NCBI GenBank assembly: GCA_016169945.1
Contig: JADLSH010000110.1
Coordinates: forward strand, 806,001-870,000
Reading direction: 5' to 3'
DNA: 64,000 nucleotides
Origin: Trachythela sp. YZ-2020
Taxonomy: Eukaryota; Cnidaria; Anthozoa; Malacalcyonacea; Clavulariidae
Below, one piece after another: positions 40,776 to 54,500 of the stretch. The notes beneath the pieces were generated by a model. It saw only the letters and a program-made list of their open reading frames with translations. It was not told where the DNA came from and searched no databases. A program made the translations under genes and the position numbers. Within the stretch, counting starts at the first letter, position 1, and the number at the start of each line of letters is the position of its first letter.

Positions 40776-41500
40776 ACGGACTGTGCCGCATCTTTAATAT
40801 TGTTTTCGGAGTGTTGGATATAAGATATTGATACTGCACTTGCCATGTGCTAAACAGACATGTCACAACAGTCTTTGTTCCTAATCTGTAGCTATTTCTG
40901 CCACAATAAGCAGATCAATATTTTGTGCCTCAATGGGCTCTACCACAACAGGTAGAATTATATTTTGTGCTACCATCACAGGAACGGGCTCTATGACTAC
41001 AGCTAGATAACTATTTGTCACCGTCATAGGTGGGGTTGTTTTTGCCTGCACAGGCGATATATTAACTTAACTGTGTCGATCACATACCGACATATGACAT
41101 ATCTCGTAAGAAAGCATGTTTGAACATGAACACTAACACTAACAACTTTTGGTAAGTTATCTACAGATCAAGCCACAATTCAAAGCTTTTAAGTACATTT
41201 TGTCTCCTTGTATTCAATAAGACATTTATATATATATCAACAATTTGTTGATTTCGATCACTCGATCAATGGCGTATTTCGTGCTGTTAAAATTGCCGAT
41301 AAAGTCATGAAAGCACATTGCTTGCCTCTAGAATGAACACTAAAATGTTCATCGCTTTGATGTATATCACCAGAAAGAAATAAAGCCATACTTACGACAA
41401 ACAAACCGACGCCAAATCCAAATCTCGACAATATATAGGTCGGGTAAAAGATTGGGGCAAGTGAACTCTGGAGAAACCTTAGCACGTCAAAAATAGTGTG
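40776..41500. other. Non-coding interval
   Basis: Three weakly repeated CTACCACAACAGG/CTACCATCACAGG phrases at 40930-41000. No gene recognised. The ORF at 41258-41485 (minus) lacks support. Confidence 0.35.
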
Positions 41501-41516
41501 CTGCCACGCAGAGGGG

Positions 41517-42222
41517 TATGACTAAATGGAGAGTTATCACCGGAGAGGTAAATCGGAGAGTTACGATTACGGGAGAGTTAAGTTCGAGCCTCGCCCAAAC
41601 ACGCCCACTATTTTCCAACGACCTCGCCCAAATTATTAACTCTCAATGTTTCTTTGAACTATTCCGTAAAAAATGTCAGAGCATTTTTGTAACTCTCTGT
41701 TGTCGTGGATGGGAAACGACAACGACGTTGACACTACAAATTCAAATTAAGACGTACTTCAACCACATATTGGTGAAAATGCATGTAGGTGTGTCACTGT
41801 TGGACCAGGTTTATATAACGTTCCCGTTTTGTTGCTTCTACTTGCCTGTTTCAAGTCTCACAACTAAGTCTGTCAAGTTTCCTTGATACTTAAACCAATA
41901 CTTATCTACGTCGTATTAACTGTATACAAAACTCAAAACTCTTACTAACCAGCTATTTTACTCAGGAAATCCACAGCGCAAATTCTACTATAAGCGAAGT
42001 TCTTCAAAATATGAATGCCGTTTTGGTTTGTATGGACGAGAGTTAAGCTAAATTTAACTTAACTCTCTCATGTTAGTTTAACAGACATAGGGAGAGTTAC
42101 GAAATTGCATGTGGTCATTAAAAAGTGGGCGTTGTTTGGGCGTGGCTCCAACTTAATTCTCCGAAATCTTAACTCTCCAATTTAACTCTCCGGCAATAAC
42201 TCTCCGTTTAGCCGTTCCGCTC
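41517..42222. mobile_element. Mutator-like foldback MITE with 9-bp target duplication
   Basis: Flanked by identical GCAGAGGGG (41508-41516 and 42223-42231). Both ends share long inverted repeats made of GGAGAGTTA motifs: left CTAAATGGAGAGTTATCACC through CGCCCAAACACGCCCAC, right the mirror image. The GGAGAGTTA motif recurs about every 16-17 bp in the arm. 706 bp, no transposase. A 9-bp duplication with long TIRs is the Mutator/MULE hallmark. Confidence 0.85.
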
Positions 42223-42451
42223 GCAGAGGGGAGGCAGCAATTACTGTTGACGTATCTTCAATAAATATATTTAGTATAAAGTTTGCATTATTGTTTGTGT
42301 TATTTAACATAAAGCTTGAATTATAGTGACGTGTTGTAGTGGCGGTTGTCAGAGTCGAAATATAGAAAATTTAAAATAGTGAAATTATTATAAACTTATA
42401 AACAGACAGACATAGGAAAGTCTATTTTTTCATATAAACATATTTTATTAA

Positions 42452-43663
42452 GGAGGCTCCCTGCAGTTATAGTACAGTTTGAAACACGATCTATATAGAT
42501 CAGACGTCACGCTCGCGTGGAATCTTCGTGACCCGGTAAAATTTTGAAACAAGCCGCGGGAAGTTATTTTCGAGAAATATCTGCGAAGAAACCACAAGTT
42601 TTTCATTATAATCGTAAATCTTTGAAACTCAAACAGTACGTATGTTCTTAACCGGTTTCTAAGCTTTCTTTTAGTATGTTTTTTACGTATTTACGTTCAG
42701 TATTATCTTTTATAATGTTCAAAATCTTCGACTTGTTGCAGACTAAAAATTCTAAAATGATATTTTATACTCTCCTCAAGGCAGTCTAGAACTGTCAAAG
42801 TAATATAATTCTTTAAAGAAATCAAAAGTTTAAAAACTACTGCATACAACCACAGTACAGACAGTTAGGACTTACGAGTTGTCTTATGAAAATTTGGACT
42901 TGTTTGAATGTTTTGAATGGTTTTCATACCGATTTCAACAATAAAAACAAATTTAAGAGACGTTGGATTAATTCAATGCGAAAACCACCGACAAACCAGA
43001 CCAGAAAAAGACCACCAACAAACAATCTTGGGTCCAACAAACCAAGGGTAACGAAAACGAAGAGAATTTTGCTCGAAATTGTACACCATTTCGAAAAAAA
43101 CAGCCTGTTTTACAGCCAGCGAGTGACTCGAACACGCGCCCGCAAACACTATATCGTGATCGGTCAGTATTTCTTTTAGGCTTTTCGCGAGCAGAAAATG
43201 GCATTTTGAGGTCCTTTTTTCTCGTTCGTTTGTCCGGTGACCATATCTCAAAATTTGACTATGTATTCAACGTACTAAGTTCTATTAAATTCTTAAATTA
43301 AAAAAATCCCTAGTGTAGTTTTTGTGAAACTAAATTTTGGCTTTTAAAAAAAATCTACACTAGAGATTTTCAAAACAATTTCTGAGAAAACTCAGAATCT
43401 CATAATGATTTACTTTCTGCAAAAAAAAGAGTAGGTCACCGACCTTATTTTTCCGCTATCATACCTTCTTTGGCTAAAACTGCCAAGATAAATGATGACG
43501 TCATGTCGCCATGGCAACGTCAAGAAATTGTGTTGAAATTATTGCTTGATATACGAGGAATAAAGGGCTTACGCAAAAATTTGAGTTTTATGAGCTTATA
43601 ACCTTTCAAAGAGCTTTCAATTCAAAACACTGATATCTAATGGAAACTGTAGGGAGCCTCCTT
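42452..43663. mobile_element. TIR element, ends AAGGAGGCTCCCTRCAGTT
   Basis: Left end TAAGGAGGCTCCCTGCAGTT, right end ACTGTAGGGAGCCTCCTTA, about 1.2 kb, flanks consistent with TA. The interior shares GTTTGTCCGGTGACC and CCATGGCAACG / CCATAGTAACG phrases with the 16.81-kb element, and the termini match the solo end at 38919. An internal hairpin AATCCCTAGTGTAG with CTACACTAGAGATT lies at 43305-43365. The 97-aa ORF at 42886 has no recognisable domain. Confidence 0.75.
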
Positions 43664-43828
43664 ATAAAATGTTTGCCCCCAAAGAACGAAAGGCTTTCAA
43701 GGGGACGCACACAAATATATACATATGATAAAAAATACCACATGAAACTATAATTATTTTTAAAAGACGAACGCAGGACTTCACAAATGCACACAAATAC
43801 AATTCACAAAATTTTAAATTATATACGA

Positions 43829-44100
43829 CTAGAGAGAAGCGATTTGTGGAAAGAATATAGTCTTAGATCTCTCCAAAGAAATCGCAATTATCAGAATAAC
43901 TTTTAAAAATAGAAACCTTAATTCCATTGCTATTTTCCGACGAAATTTGTGACAATGTAAGAAATAGTGTTGAACAGTTTCATTATTAGTATCGCAATGA
44001 CAAAGACGCAATGAAGGACAATTGATTTTGAACAAATATTCATGAGCATGTGAAATCGACGCTAGATGAGTAAGAGAAACATGAAATATTTTTTATACAT
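43829..44100 (-). mobile_element. LINE ORF2 C-terminal Cys/His motif fragment
   Basis: On the minus strand, CHCDTNNETVQHYFLHC sits near the start of a 68-aa ORF. This is the C-x-C...H-x4-C knuckle found near the end of many LINE ORF2 proteins. The rest is eroded and no reverse transcriptase is left. A short solo fragment. Confidence 0.6.
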
Positions 44101-44403
44101 TAAAGGACAGAATATTGATGTAATTTTAACTTTGAATGTGTCAAGCGAATCCGAATTTTTTTTTATATCAATGCCATTGGCATAGGTCAATTGTTGAAGC
44201 GGAAAAATGTAAATCTTGTTGAAGCGGATTGTGTAAATCTCACTGTTGGAAATGAAATGGAGCTAATATTTTCACAGGAACGTAGAGAAAGATGTATTAG
44301 GTAGTAGTTCTTTGTAATTTTGTAAAAACAAGACGCCTGCTGAGGCGTTCACACTGGCCACGGATAGCGAAAGTACAACATCTAGTTTGGGATGTAATAT
44401 AAC

Positions 44404-44545
44404 AATATAGTTGATGTTCGCGGGCATAAATATGTTTTTGGCCCGAGTCAGACTCATTTTAGCCCGAGCGTAGCGAGTGTTAAAACGGGAGGAGGACCAA
44501 AAACATACTTATGTCCAAGAACATGCATCAACTGTATTACTATCA
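44404..44545. repeat. Imperfect inverted repeat with GAGCGTAGCGAG centre
   Basis: AGTTGATGTTCGCGGGCATA and ATATGTTTTTGGCC at the left match the complement of GGACCAAAAACATACTTATG and ACATGCATCAACT at the right. The centre contains CCCGAGCGTAGCGAG. Probably a small MITE. Confidence 0.6.
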
Positions 44546-47500
44546 TTATTATTTTACAGGGCATCTACTTACAGCCAGATAAAAAATCAAAATATACGAC
44601 AAGAAGAATGTATAGAATGAACAGTGCCGCCATCACGCCGGCATTGCTTTACCGAATTTAAAAGAAAATATTCAAATATTTAGCAGAAAACTGTTTCAAA
44701 AAAAAAAAAAACTATAAGTATTATTTGAACAATATATGAATTGATTTAGTTTAGTATAATTGCCTGAGTTTGGCTGAATAATGCTAGTTTCATTGCACGA
44801 TAAAAACAAAACAAAACTTACACTTACTTCGCCATTTTGTACAATTATAATAAATAGTTTCTGGCACTACAAACTTTGTCTTCTCTTGTTTTTGGAATGG
44901 ATTCTTGCTCATTTAGTTTTGAATATCAACAAATTTTTCTTCGTTTAGTTATTCTGTCATGCATTTTGTCGTCAAAGTGTAAAAAGGACACTTACCGGCA
45001 GAGGTGAAAAATGTTTTTTTCTTTCTGGGAACCTGGGTTTCAGACTCAAAATTTATCATTAATGAGGTTCAATGATCATTGATTGATTTTGACATTGGAC
45101 TGATTGGAGTGTTGTTTCTTGATATTCGGCGGTGTTCATTCTGATATAGTGAATACAAAATGCATTTATACAATTGCCAGCCTAGACTAGAGCATACTCT
45201 AGTTTGGTTATTACTCATCAGTTAATTATTAACTTTCAGAAATTTATGAAATATTTTCTGCAAAAGTTCAGATCCAAAAATATTTCTGGGTATTAGGTTC
45301 CCAGGATCCGATACTTTTTCCAGCTCTGCTTACCCGAAGCGGTCTAAAGACGTAAACAATGGTTTTCTGTCGCTCCTCGAGCTCATTAAAATTCAGCGAG
45401 ATAAAATATATTTTAGCCCGCTGTTTTGTTTATTTTAGCCTGTAAAAATTGCCACAATGCCCGCTAAAATTATAATAATAGAGATTAGAGAAGGGTTGTG
45501 GGCAGAGGAGGAATGAGGGTCTTCCCACAATGCAATGCGGCTCATTATTATTCAAAATTGAAATTTCCGACCATGCGTGATGAAAAATTGTAGATTTTTA
45601 TTTTTATTTTTCTCTCTAAACATTTTGTATTTTTAAAAGTAAGTTTTTATAAGAGTATCAATCGTGTATCGAATTTTATTATTCTGTTTTTTATAAATTT
45701 CTATATCGCGTTTTAGTCATGCTAATCGCCGATTATATTGACCCTTTTTTTCGGGTCAAAGCACAAATCACGAAAGTGGCTTCGATATACGCCGGGAATA
45801 ATTATATTTATCATTGAGTAAAGTCAAGATAAATCACAGCATCGAATTCAGGAAGCGTTGTTCTACCTTATGGCACTTTAAAACCAAAATTAAACCATAA
45901 ATTGTTGATTTTCAAATCGATGAGAAATGTTGTCGTGACGTGTGCACAATATATTTGATTGCATATCCAAGACCCTAAGAGGCATCACTCCCCGCCAAAA
46001 TTTTCCCATCACTCCCTAAGTAAGCTCACACCTTTAGGGATTGCTAGCCCCACCGCCCCCTCCCAACATTTGATGATGACATAAATTGTTCCCCCCACTT
46101 CTGTTTTGCTGGGCCTGCTGATTATGCCCACTTCTGGAAGTTACAAAGGAACAAACTTCCGGACAAAGGGCTTTCCATAGAAACATCAAGGTTTATTCGA
46201 TTCTATATATTTTCAAATCCATAAAGAAACATAATCTCACTCATGCACACTACCTACACTGGAACTACACATTCAGGATTGGCCATTTTTAAAAATTTAA
46301 AAATTACTTTATAATAAAACTACAAGGCATTTAAAAAACTATTTGTGCATGGCCAAAACAGTTATAACGTTAAAGTGTCAGGCAGGTCGTCTGTCTTTCA
46401 TGTGTTCTATATTGCACAACCTGCACACAGTTTATAGTGTTCTTTAGACAAGCTCAATTATAACCTCCCACGTTCAGGTTTGTCAAAATTTATCAGGCAA
46501 GAGGTGACCGGTGAAGTGATCCAAATCCTCATAAATTACCCACAGGACCAGTGATTGTGATACCATTTAAATAATATCAACCGAGCAAACAGGATACATT
46601 GATTGTTGGATGCAATGGCAATCAGTTGACTGGTGGTTGCACATTATAACAGTGTCCAAGTCAAATAGTAGGATTGTTTGCGAAGTAGGTTTTGGCATTA
46701 TAATACACTCCTGCAACATATTACAAAATGGTACATCTCCATGCCAGTGATTAATGGGGTTGATAAACTATATGGAATTAAACAAACAGTCACTAGTAAC
46801 ACTACAGTCACTACTGAATAACAACAGTTAATGTAAATTTTAAGTACAAGCTATTTGTGGTTTTGTAAGGTTTCTTGGATATCAAAACCTGAATTCATTG
46901 ACAGTAACTTGTTACTCATGGAAATGTAGTCCTTAAATTTGAAAGAAAAATATTATTCGAGTCATTTATATTGACAAGTAGAATTTTACATTATTTTGCT
47001 GTTTGTATACCCGATTGTACTGTACATATCATCAGAATAAATCAAAGTCGATTTGTTTGGCCCTTTCTATTTGGTTGCAAATATAAATTGCAGAAATATT
47101 GAAATCATCTTACCTTGATATTATTAATAAACAACACAACAAGAATATATCAATCCAAGCATTTCTAGCTGTATATATCCACTATAGCCCGCCTGGGATC
47201 AAAACAAAACATTGTTTCGAAAATCAGCGAACAATAAAAAGTTCATACCCATCCAAAACCGAAGGTTTAGTCAAAGTATTCCATGAAAGTGCCATTTCAA
47301 AATTGTGTTTATTTTTTCTTGCATCGTTGTGAATAGAACCAAAGCCAGCCAAAGAATGAACGAATTGTGGCGAGGAATCGATAATATGTAATATACCGCG
47401 TTTGGCCGCGTTGCATGCCGGTATAGTCCTCACACCTCCTGGGTTGTGGGAATATGCAGGAGAGTTGGTTTCCCTGGTAGAAACTTTGGTCGGTATACAC

Positions 47501-48420
47501 GTTTTCAATCACGCCTTGGTATCACGCCAGTTTGCTAAACTGAAACTGCATTCAATTGATTGAAAGATAGTGTTTCTGCACCATGTCTACAGTCTACGCA
47601 ACTATAAATCGGTGAGTTTGTCTAAAATGTGACCTAATGAGCTGCGTCTGAGTTCGATCACGCGAAGAAGTGAAGAACTGATACTTCGAACGTAACGGAA
47701 CATTTCGGTGTTGCTTAGCATATATATGCAGTTTGCTAAATTTAGACAGCATTCATATTTTGAGCCATTTTTGTATGTAACTCATTCTATAACTAAAATC
47801 TTACGCTAATTATTCTAGTCTTTTTGACTTTGTTATTCTCCAAGTATTCGAAATATTCAATATATTTGATTTGTTATTCTTTATCAGCTGAGTTTGCTAT
47901 GTGGCATGTGCGCCGAATTCTATATGTATCGTGACAATTTGTCAATTTGCTGAAACACTTGCGAACAAATAAAATTAATATAAATATTTATAATCGCTAG
48001 AGTATGACGAGTTTGAATATGTTTGAATGGACGTCATTTAATAAGTTATGGTCGATTATGTGTCTGAGTTCGATCGTCCAAATAATATACTACGAATACT
48101 TTAACTAAGTATGCTGTGATTCTAATTCACGAAAACCACATCAACGTTGCGTAAACATAACGAAACATCTTCTTAGTAATGTAAAACATATCGCCATCCT
48201 AAAACGGCGGCCATCTTGAATCGCGACACAACGTTCTGTACGGTTGTCCTGTGGAATGTTCATTTTTCGACATTTTAAGACACTAGTCAACTTTGTGGTC
48301 AGTCTTTTCCCTATTGCTAAGATTCCAATGCTAGCTTATTCATCATATCTTATACAATTCTTGCTCGGTTACGATAATATACTAACAAAGACGCAATCAC
48401 AAATCACAGTATTGATGACA
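44546..48420. other. Long gene-poor interval
   Basis: No gene with support over almost 3.9 kb. Two ORFs deserve mention only. The first is 47508-47224 (minus, 94 aa, NPGGVRTIPACNAAKRG), not recognised. The second is a possible first exon at 47583-47610 (ATGTCTACAGTCTACGCAAC ending before GTGAGT). TTTTAGCCCG phrases recur at 44457 and 45412, suggesting old repeats. Confidence 0.4.
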
Positions 48421-48422
48421 TT

Positions 48423-48432
48423 ATTTTTATTT
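48423..48432 (-). promoter_or_regulatory. Possible poly(A) signal of the lyase gene
   Basis: On the minus strand, AAAAATAAAAATAA lies about 75-85 nt past the stop codon of the lyase and includes AATAAA. The equivalent ATTTTTATTT is present behind the truncated exon copy at 38030-38045. Confidence 0.45.
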
Positions 48433-48506
48433 TTGACTATTTCTGTTTCCTATATCTATGTTTAATACTTGTTCTTCTCAACTACGCAAATGTTAGTTTT
48501 CTATAA

Positions 48507-51500
48507 TTACTGGAAAGTCACTTCTGTTTCAGCCCCGTTTCTTAGGTTGATGAATTTTAGAGGATTCTGCTCTGGGGCGCCTGCTGGTACAAGGTAATGA
48601 CTTTCATCGTTTCTTTTATCTTTTCCGCCAACATATAAAGACGACAACCTTGACCATTTAGCGTTGTTACGGAGATTTACATGTACAGCATGATCAGTGC
48701 TCTTTGAACAAAAAAGTAAGGTTTCATCAACATCGCCGCTTTTTGAAGGGCTGGTCGTTCCACCCTGGCACCACGATTGCGACCCATTTTTCTCCCGTAA
48801 CATCAACTGCGGAGATTTCACGCTTATGTACAGCCTTTGAGGATTAGTTGTTTCTTCGGCCATTATGATACTTTGGTTCAGAACGGATTCTATAGGACCT
48901 GTCGTTCCGACGTTCACTGCAGCTTGTGGAGCTATTGGAAAGACAACATAGCCATAGACAGTGCCTCTATTGCTATGTTTGTTGAATTGCACAACATGTA
49001 CATTACTTTCTTGCTTTATAACACTGTATCTATTTTGGGGAATCAACTGTGACTTTTGCGGACGACCTGTTGTTTCTGCCTCTATTTGCACGGCATATTC
49101 ATATTTGTTTTTCACACCTGATGGGTTTTTACCGTGATTGAACCACGCAGTACAATACGTGCCATGAGTTGCTTGATTATCCTTATTTCCCTTTAGTGAA
49201 TCTTGCCTTTTTTTTCGAGAGAAAACCAAACCTTGGTTGTCTGGTTTAGGAATATAATACCTATAAACAATAGCGAAAACATAAATATAATCAAGAAGGA
49301 AAGGGAGTTGAGTAGTTGTTAATCCTTAATATACTGACACTTTTGATTATTTCAGAACAAATATATAAAGTGCCCAAGTAATGTTGGGGATTTTACATAT
49401 TTGTGATATTCGGAACATTCTAAAGCGAAATAAAATCTATCTTCATGGCATTTTGAGCTGTGAAAGTTACCGTAAGTGTTTTTTGTCACAGAGATTTTGT
49501 GGCAAGAAACAAAAGGGAACTGATTTCTATTGCCTGCACGTCACTTCCTTATTTTGAAGTTTCTTAAGCCGGGAACACCTAAGTGAATTTCATTTGGCGA
49601 TCATTGATTTGCCAGGTATCTTGTCCCCTTTAGGATTGGCACAATATTTTGCGATATGTTGGGTTCATGGCTGGAACAACTCGCCGCCGAAGTTTTCCTA
49701 TTGCGTATCAGTAAGGCGAACAGCTGGCTAAAATGAAAGCAATGAATACCCTGGCCTTGTTTACATCTTGCTGGCATTCAGGCAAATTCCGATTATACAA
49801 AACAACATGCTCTCCATTGTGATTCAGCAAAGCATATCACAATAACGATATCGACCTCAGATTTTGCAGGTTTATATCTTCGGTTCAGTGTATGCTATGT
49901 AGATGACAATACCACCGTTCGATTCAGCGTTTTACGATCTCTCTAGAGAAGTAAATTGTGTTTGTTTACAACGCTATGCGGCCAATTTAAACACTCTGAA
50001 TTTTGTTTTGTTTACAAATTAACAATTAACTGATTAAATATTCATTTCGCTACGTAAATACCACCATTCGACGAGTCTTTGCAATATCTTTGAAATGAAC
50101 CATTTTTATTGAATTACGAAATAATCTAGCCCTTTTATGGCAATTCTCGTGAAAATGCTTTCTTTGTTGCGGAGCCGGTATTGTCGGCGCACGGTCGGAC
50201 AACTTCGGAAGCTAAATCTCCGGGATCTTTGCACCCTATCGGCTTGAAAGTACCGGCAATCGATTCCTCGTGATGTCATTGCCTACATGGCGGATTTTCA
50301 TTGGTTTATAGCATGCAACACTGACCTTATATGGCATTTCGTAATTTATATCGCGTGCGGGAATTAATTTCAACGATTTCGGTCATTTGTATGCGAACTT
50401 CAAAAAATTAAAAAAAATAGTTCTACTTCTTCAAAGGCAATGAAACATTCCAACAATATTCCTTTTTTCTTGTGCTACAACTTTTGTGGAATATCGCGCA
50501 GCAAATTCTAAATCCTGTTCTGGCAATTCAGATTTATATATCAACAATAATTGTAAAATTTTTGGATAATTGATGAACATGTATGCAAATTAATTTGGAT
50601 ATGTAATATGAACCGGGACAAACCAAATTTCATTCTAAAGAGGAAGTCATAAGCTATTATAAGCATATCATAGAGCATAGTGCTAAGCTCATCTATGCAA
50701 TTGCCATAATTATGCCGAATGCAATGTTGTTCTAAATATTATTCTCTATATATATCTGGATCAACAAATAGCATGACAGTTCCATTGCCTTGAAATCTCG
50801 CGCTTGCCCGAAATTTCAATTGCCATGATCACTAGTGGTTAGTAAACCATTGCCATGGAAAGCTAATAAAGAAATTGCGTAATCTTTTGCTTGGCATTTC
50901 TCCTCACGTACATGGAAATGTAATATTATTGTCAGTACAATTTAAAAAATTTTAAATGGAAGAGGAGCAATCTACGCATATAGATAGATGTACGACATGA
51001 ATAATCAATTATTAGATACCTGTTTCCATTTACGTCAACCAATATTGCCAGTGTTATATTTGACCAAGATGTTTTCGTCAATGGTGCGCCATCATTACAA
51101 CGAAAGATATTCGAGGCAGACTGACTTGTTGTAGAAGAACTAGTTTGAGGCATCAGGTCCTGAAACAAGGTAGTATGAATTTCATATTGGCCACCGGAAT
51201 ATTGTATGTGTGATCCAAGAGATACGATTATATCGTCGTAGAAAAATACTGATTTCTTGAAACTGAAATCAACTTGGTGAAACGGTGAACCAGATTGAAC
51301 ATCGTACGAAGGCTGCTGGAAATTCATGCCAAACACACCATTTCTGTCTGTCTTCGATTTGCTTCCCTGGAAAAATAGACCACCGGCCATAGCATCTTTT
51401 GACGGGTTGTAGTGACGCGTGCTACGTTTGCTGAGGGTGGCCATATCTGAATACGGTACGCTAATGACAGTCGTACCTGGAATTTTTCGCCAGTCCCATC

Positions 51501-54500
51501 CTTCGTCTATGTTCTTTGAGTTAAGAGCTGATTCGCTATTTGCTATTAACATCGCACCGTGGCTGGTATACATTCCATAGACATTATCACCACCACTTTC
51601 AAAATCCCACACGTACTTGTCAAAACCTTTCATCGTCACTGCCCAATCATCCCGGCGGTGTATGCCCAACGCCGCAAACTGTTTTGTCCAATGTCCACTT
51701 TGAGATTGTTCAGCTTCGTAATACCATTGTCGCAGCCCAGCTGTGACCTTGTCCTTGGATGCAGTGTCTTTCACTTTATCCATGATTTCCAAAGATCCCA
51801 GCGTGTTCAAGTAGTACAGCCGAGATGCTTTACCATTGCAAAGTTGCCTGTTCAATAATCCATCACAAGTGCCAGAAACGTGTTCATAGAGGCGAAGAAA
51901 CATCCGCACTTCCGCCAAATCTGTATTTAAATTGGGCCGACCGTGAGAGTCATATTTCATGGCCATATATGCGAAGGCTGGGGCGATCTCAGCAAGAATT
52001 GCTTTGTTATATTTCGGAAACCGCCCACCAACCTGGCTAGGAGTGGAATAACGAACTGCGGCTATTCGTAAAACTTTTAAAGTGTTGATAATATTTGTTT
52101 TTATTTGGCTGTTTAACTGATAGGCTGTTTCCTCAAGCAAATACGAGACCAAAGCGGCGGCGTGCAATGCCCCTGGACAGTAGGCAGAGGCATAGAAGGT
52201 TTTGTGATGGAAACATGTATAATCTGGTTTAATAAGGCCAGAAAGTCCTTCAGTGATACTCAGAGCGTTTTCGATCCAATTTTTCAATGCGTCCATATCT
52301 CGAATTTTTTTTCTTTTTTGAACATCATTATCTTCTGGCATTGCGAGAACCGTCATCAATCGATACACCATCGCAGTTCGTGTTCTGTCCGCGGTAGTGC
52401 CTTTGTACTCAAATGATGTCTGGTACACCTCTCCAAACTCCACATACCATTTCATCGCATCAATTACGTCCGATTTGAGATATTTCCTCATCAAGAACAT
52501 TGAATGTACATATCCAGACATTTGTAGTAGTTCGTGGTCCATAGACCCCAAGCCACTCCCACTGTTCAAACCTTGATCTTTTAAGTATTTGAAGAGCTCA
52601 ATTATTTTGGTTTTGCGGATGTTGTTGATGTCTTCCAATGCTTTTTCGACGTGTTCAAAACAGACTTGTTTTACACTCGAACAGCTTGCATGCATTGCGA
52701 CACTGCTAGATGTAGGCAAGGTACCATAAAAGGATCTAAACGAGTTTTTCAATGAGGAATCCTTACCAGTTATTGCTTCGATATCGGCATCATTGAGGGA
52801 TTTCGTAGGGCTGCAGGTATATTTTTTAGCAAGTTCACACGCGACGTGTTCGACCTCGATGGGACGAGACTTAATGTAGTATTCCAATGTTAATGGCAAT
52901 AACACTCTATGGTGAACAAATGAGAACTCTTCTGGGCCACCGCGAACTTTCGATTTGTCATTTCTTGAAAATAGTCCAGATGTAGGCGTGTTTGATCCAC
53001 TTCTGGTTAACTTCTTGAACTGTTGATGTGCATCGTCAAAAGTTTTAACTAAACTCTCCCACCGATGTAAAATAAATGGGTCTGATGGAGATACCGCTCT
53101 GTGAGGAATTATTGTAAATGCCGTGCTTTCGCTTGCATACCAATTCACCAGACGCTGAGTGATACTATTAATAGCATTCAATTTGGTTATGTCTACCTCA
53201 GAAGCTGCTTTGGGTGATGGACTTCTGAGACTCCAGCGGTATATATGTTGCCAGAACCGACTTCGCTTGTATGAGAGTGCATTTTCTTCTGATAACCCTG
53301 AGTAAATCTTGCTGCAGCTAGTACAATAGGTTTGATTTGATTGTAGATATGTGAGGGGTGGAACAATTGAATCTCGTGTTGCTATAGAAATCTTTTCAAC
53401 AAATTGTAAAAAGTCAATATGCAAAGTACGTGTCGATGTCTCGCCGGAAGGAGCTGTAAGAAAAAAACGGTCGATTGTGCCACGGTAAGTAGGTGAACTA
53501 CGGACCGAATTAGCCGATGATGGTGAGGGACATCCAAGAAATTCCTTGAATGACACCCATGCTGCTCTCCATCCTTCAAAATTGAGAGATAAGGGGAAGC
53601 AAGAACCCGTTTGAATTGTTCCCCGTATTTGCCGCACACAAATAGATAAACACTTTTGGGGTATTGGAACGGAATTGTAAATCCAAATTTTTATTCCTCC
53701 ATTAGCTACTACATTTACGGTCTTCGACGCGAGGTTCCATGTCAGTTGCTGTCCGGCACTCCATTGCCATTTCAGTGATTTGGATCCTTTTTTGTAGCGA
53801 CTGGCGCTGAGTTGCAAGGATGAGGGCGAAGATATTTCACTCGGAACAGAAGTATCCTCAAAATTGTAGACTAAATGAAAGGAAATAAAGGAAATTATTT
53901 TAATGTTGAGCAAAGTTATAAATAACAATGTATAAACTCAAGTTAATGAAACAACGCGTGAAATGGCTTTTTATCAATTATAGTATCCGACAAGCAGGAA
54001 AGGCCTGTCATAACCACTAAAATAATAGACAAGATACATTTGATCGATCAAAGTCACAACAATTTCTGGCGCGTGCAAATTGAATGCAATTTGCTCAACC
54101 AATGACTCCCAGACATTGCACAGAGAAGGCACTGGTCAATCATATCTAAACGATGAATAAGCAGAGAAGAGAACAATGTTAAGCTTTTCACTCATTGATA
54201 AGTGTCTCAACCTTTCTCAAATGAAGATCCATCTAAAGATTAACAAGAAAGAAAACTTCTGTTTCAAGCCTAGCAACTGTTTCGAGTAACTGATCTGACG
54301 GATCCGGACTATATATGCATTATTATTTATATAATTAATGCTACGCGTGAATTATCCAAGATGGGCAAACAAACAATTTTGATGAAACATAGACTCAAAA
54401 ATGATTTCAGTTTAAAATCACATAATATCTCACACAAGTTTAAATAACAAATAAGAAAAAACAAATCAGATCGTCTTCAACAAATAATAAAATTGAAGTC

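Noticed and set aside
47224..47508. 94-aa minus-strand ORF
   Set aside because: No motif, no neighbours and two overlapping frames; kept only as a remark.
47583..47610. First exon of a plus-strand gene (ATGTCTACAGTC, donor GTGAGT)
   Set aside because: Start and donor look fine, but no downstream exon with coding support was found.
50932..51019. Lyase C-terminus as written in the unspliced ORF (to 50932)
   Set aside because: Residues after position 51020 are intron read-through; the splice to 49260 restores a family-like C-terminus and matches phase.
51540..52416. Plus-strand ORFs within the lyase
   Set aside because: Shadows of the intact 2.85-kb lyase exon.
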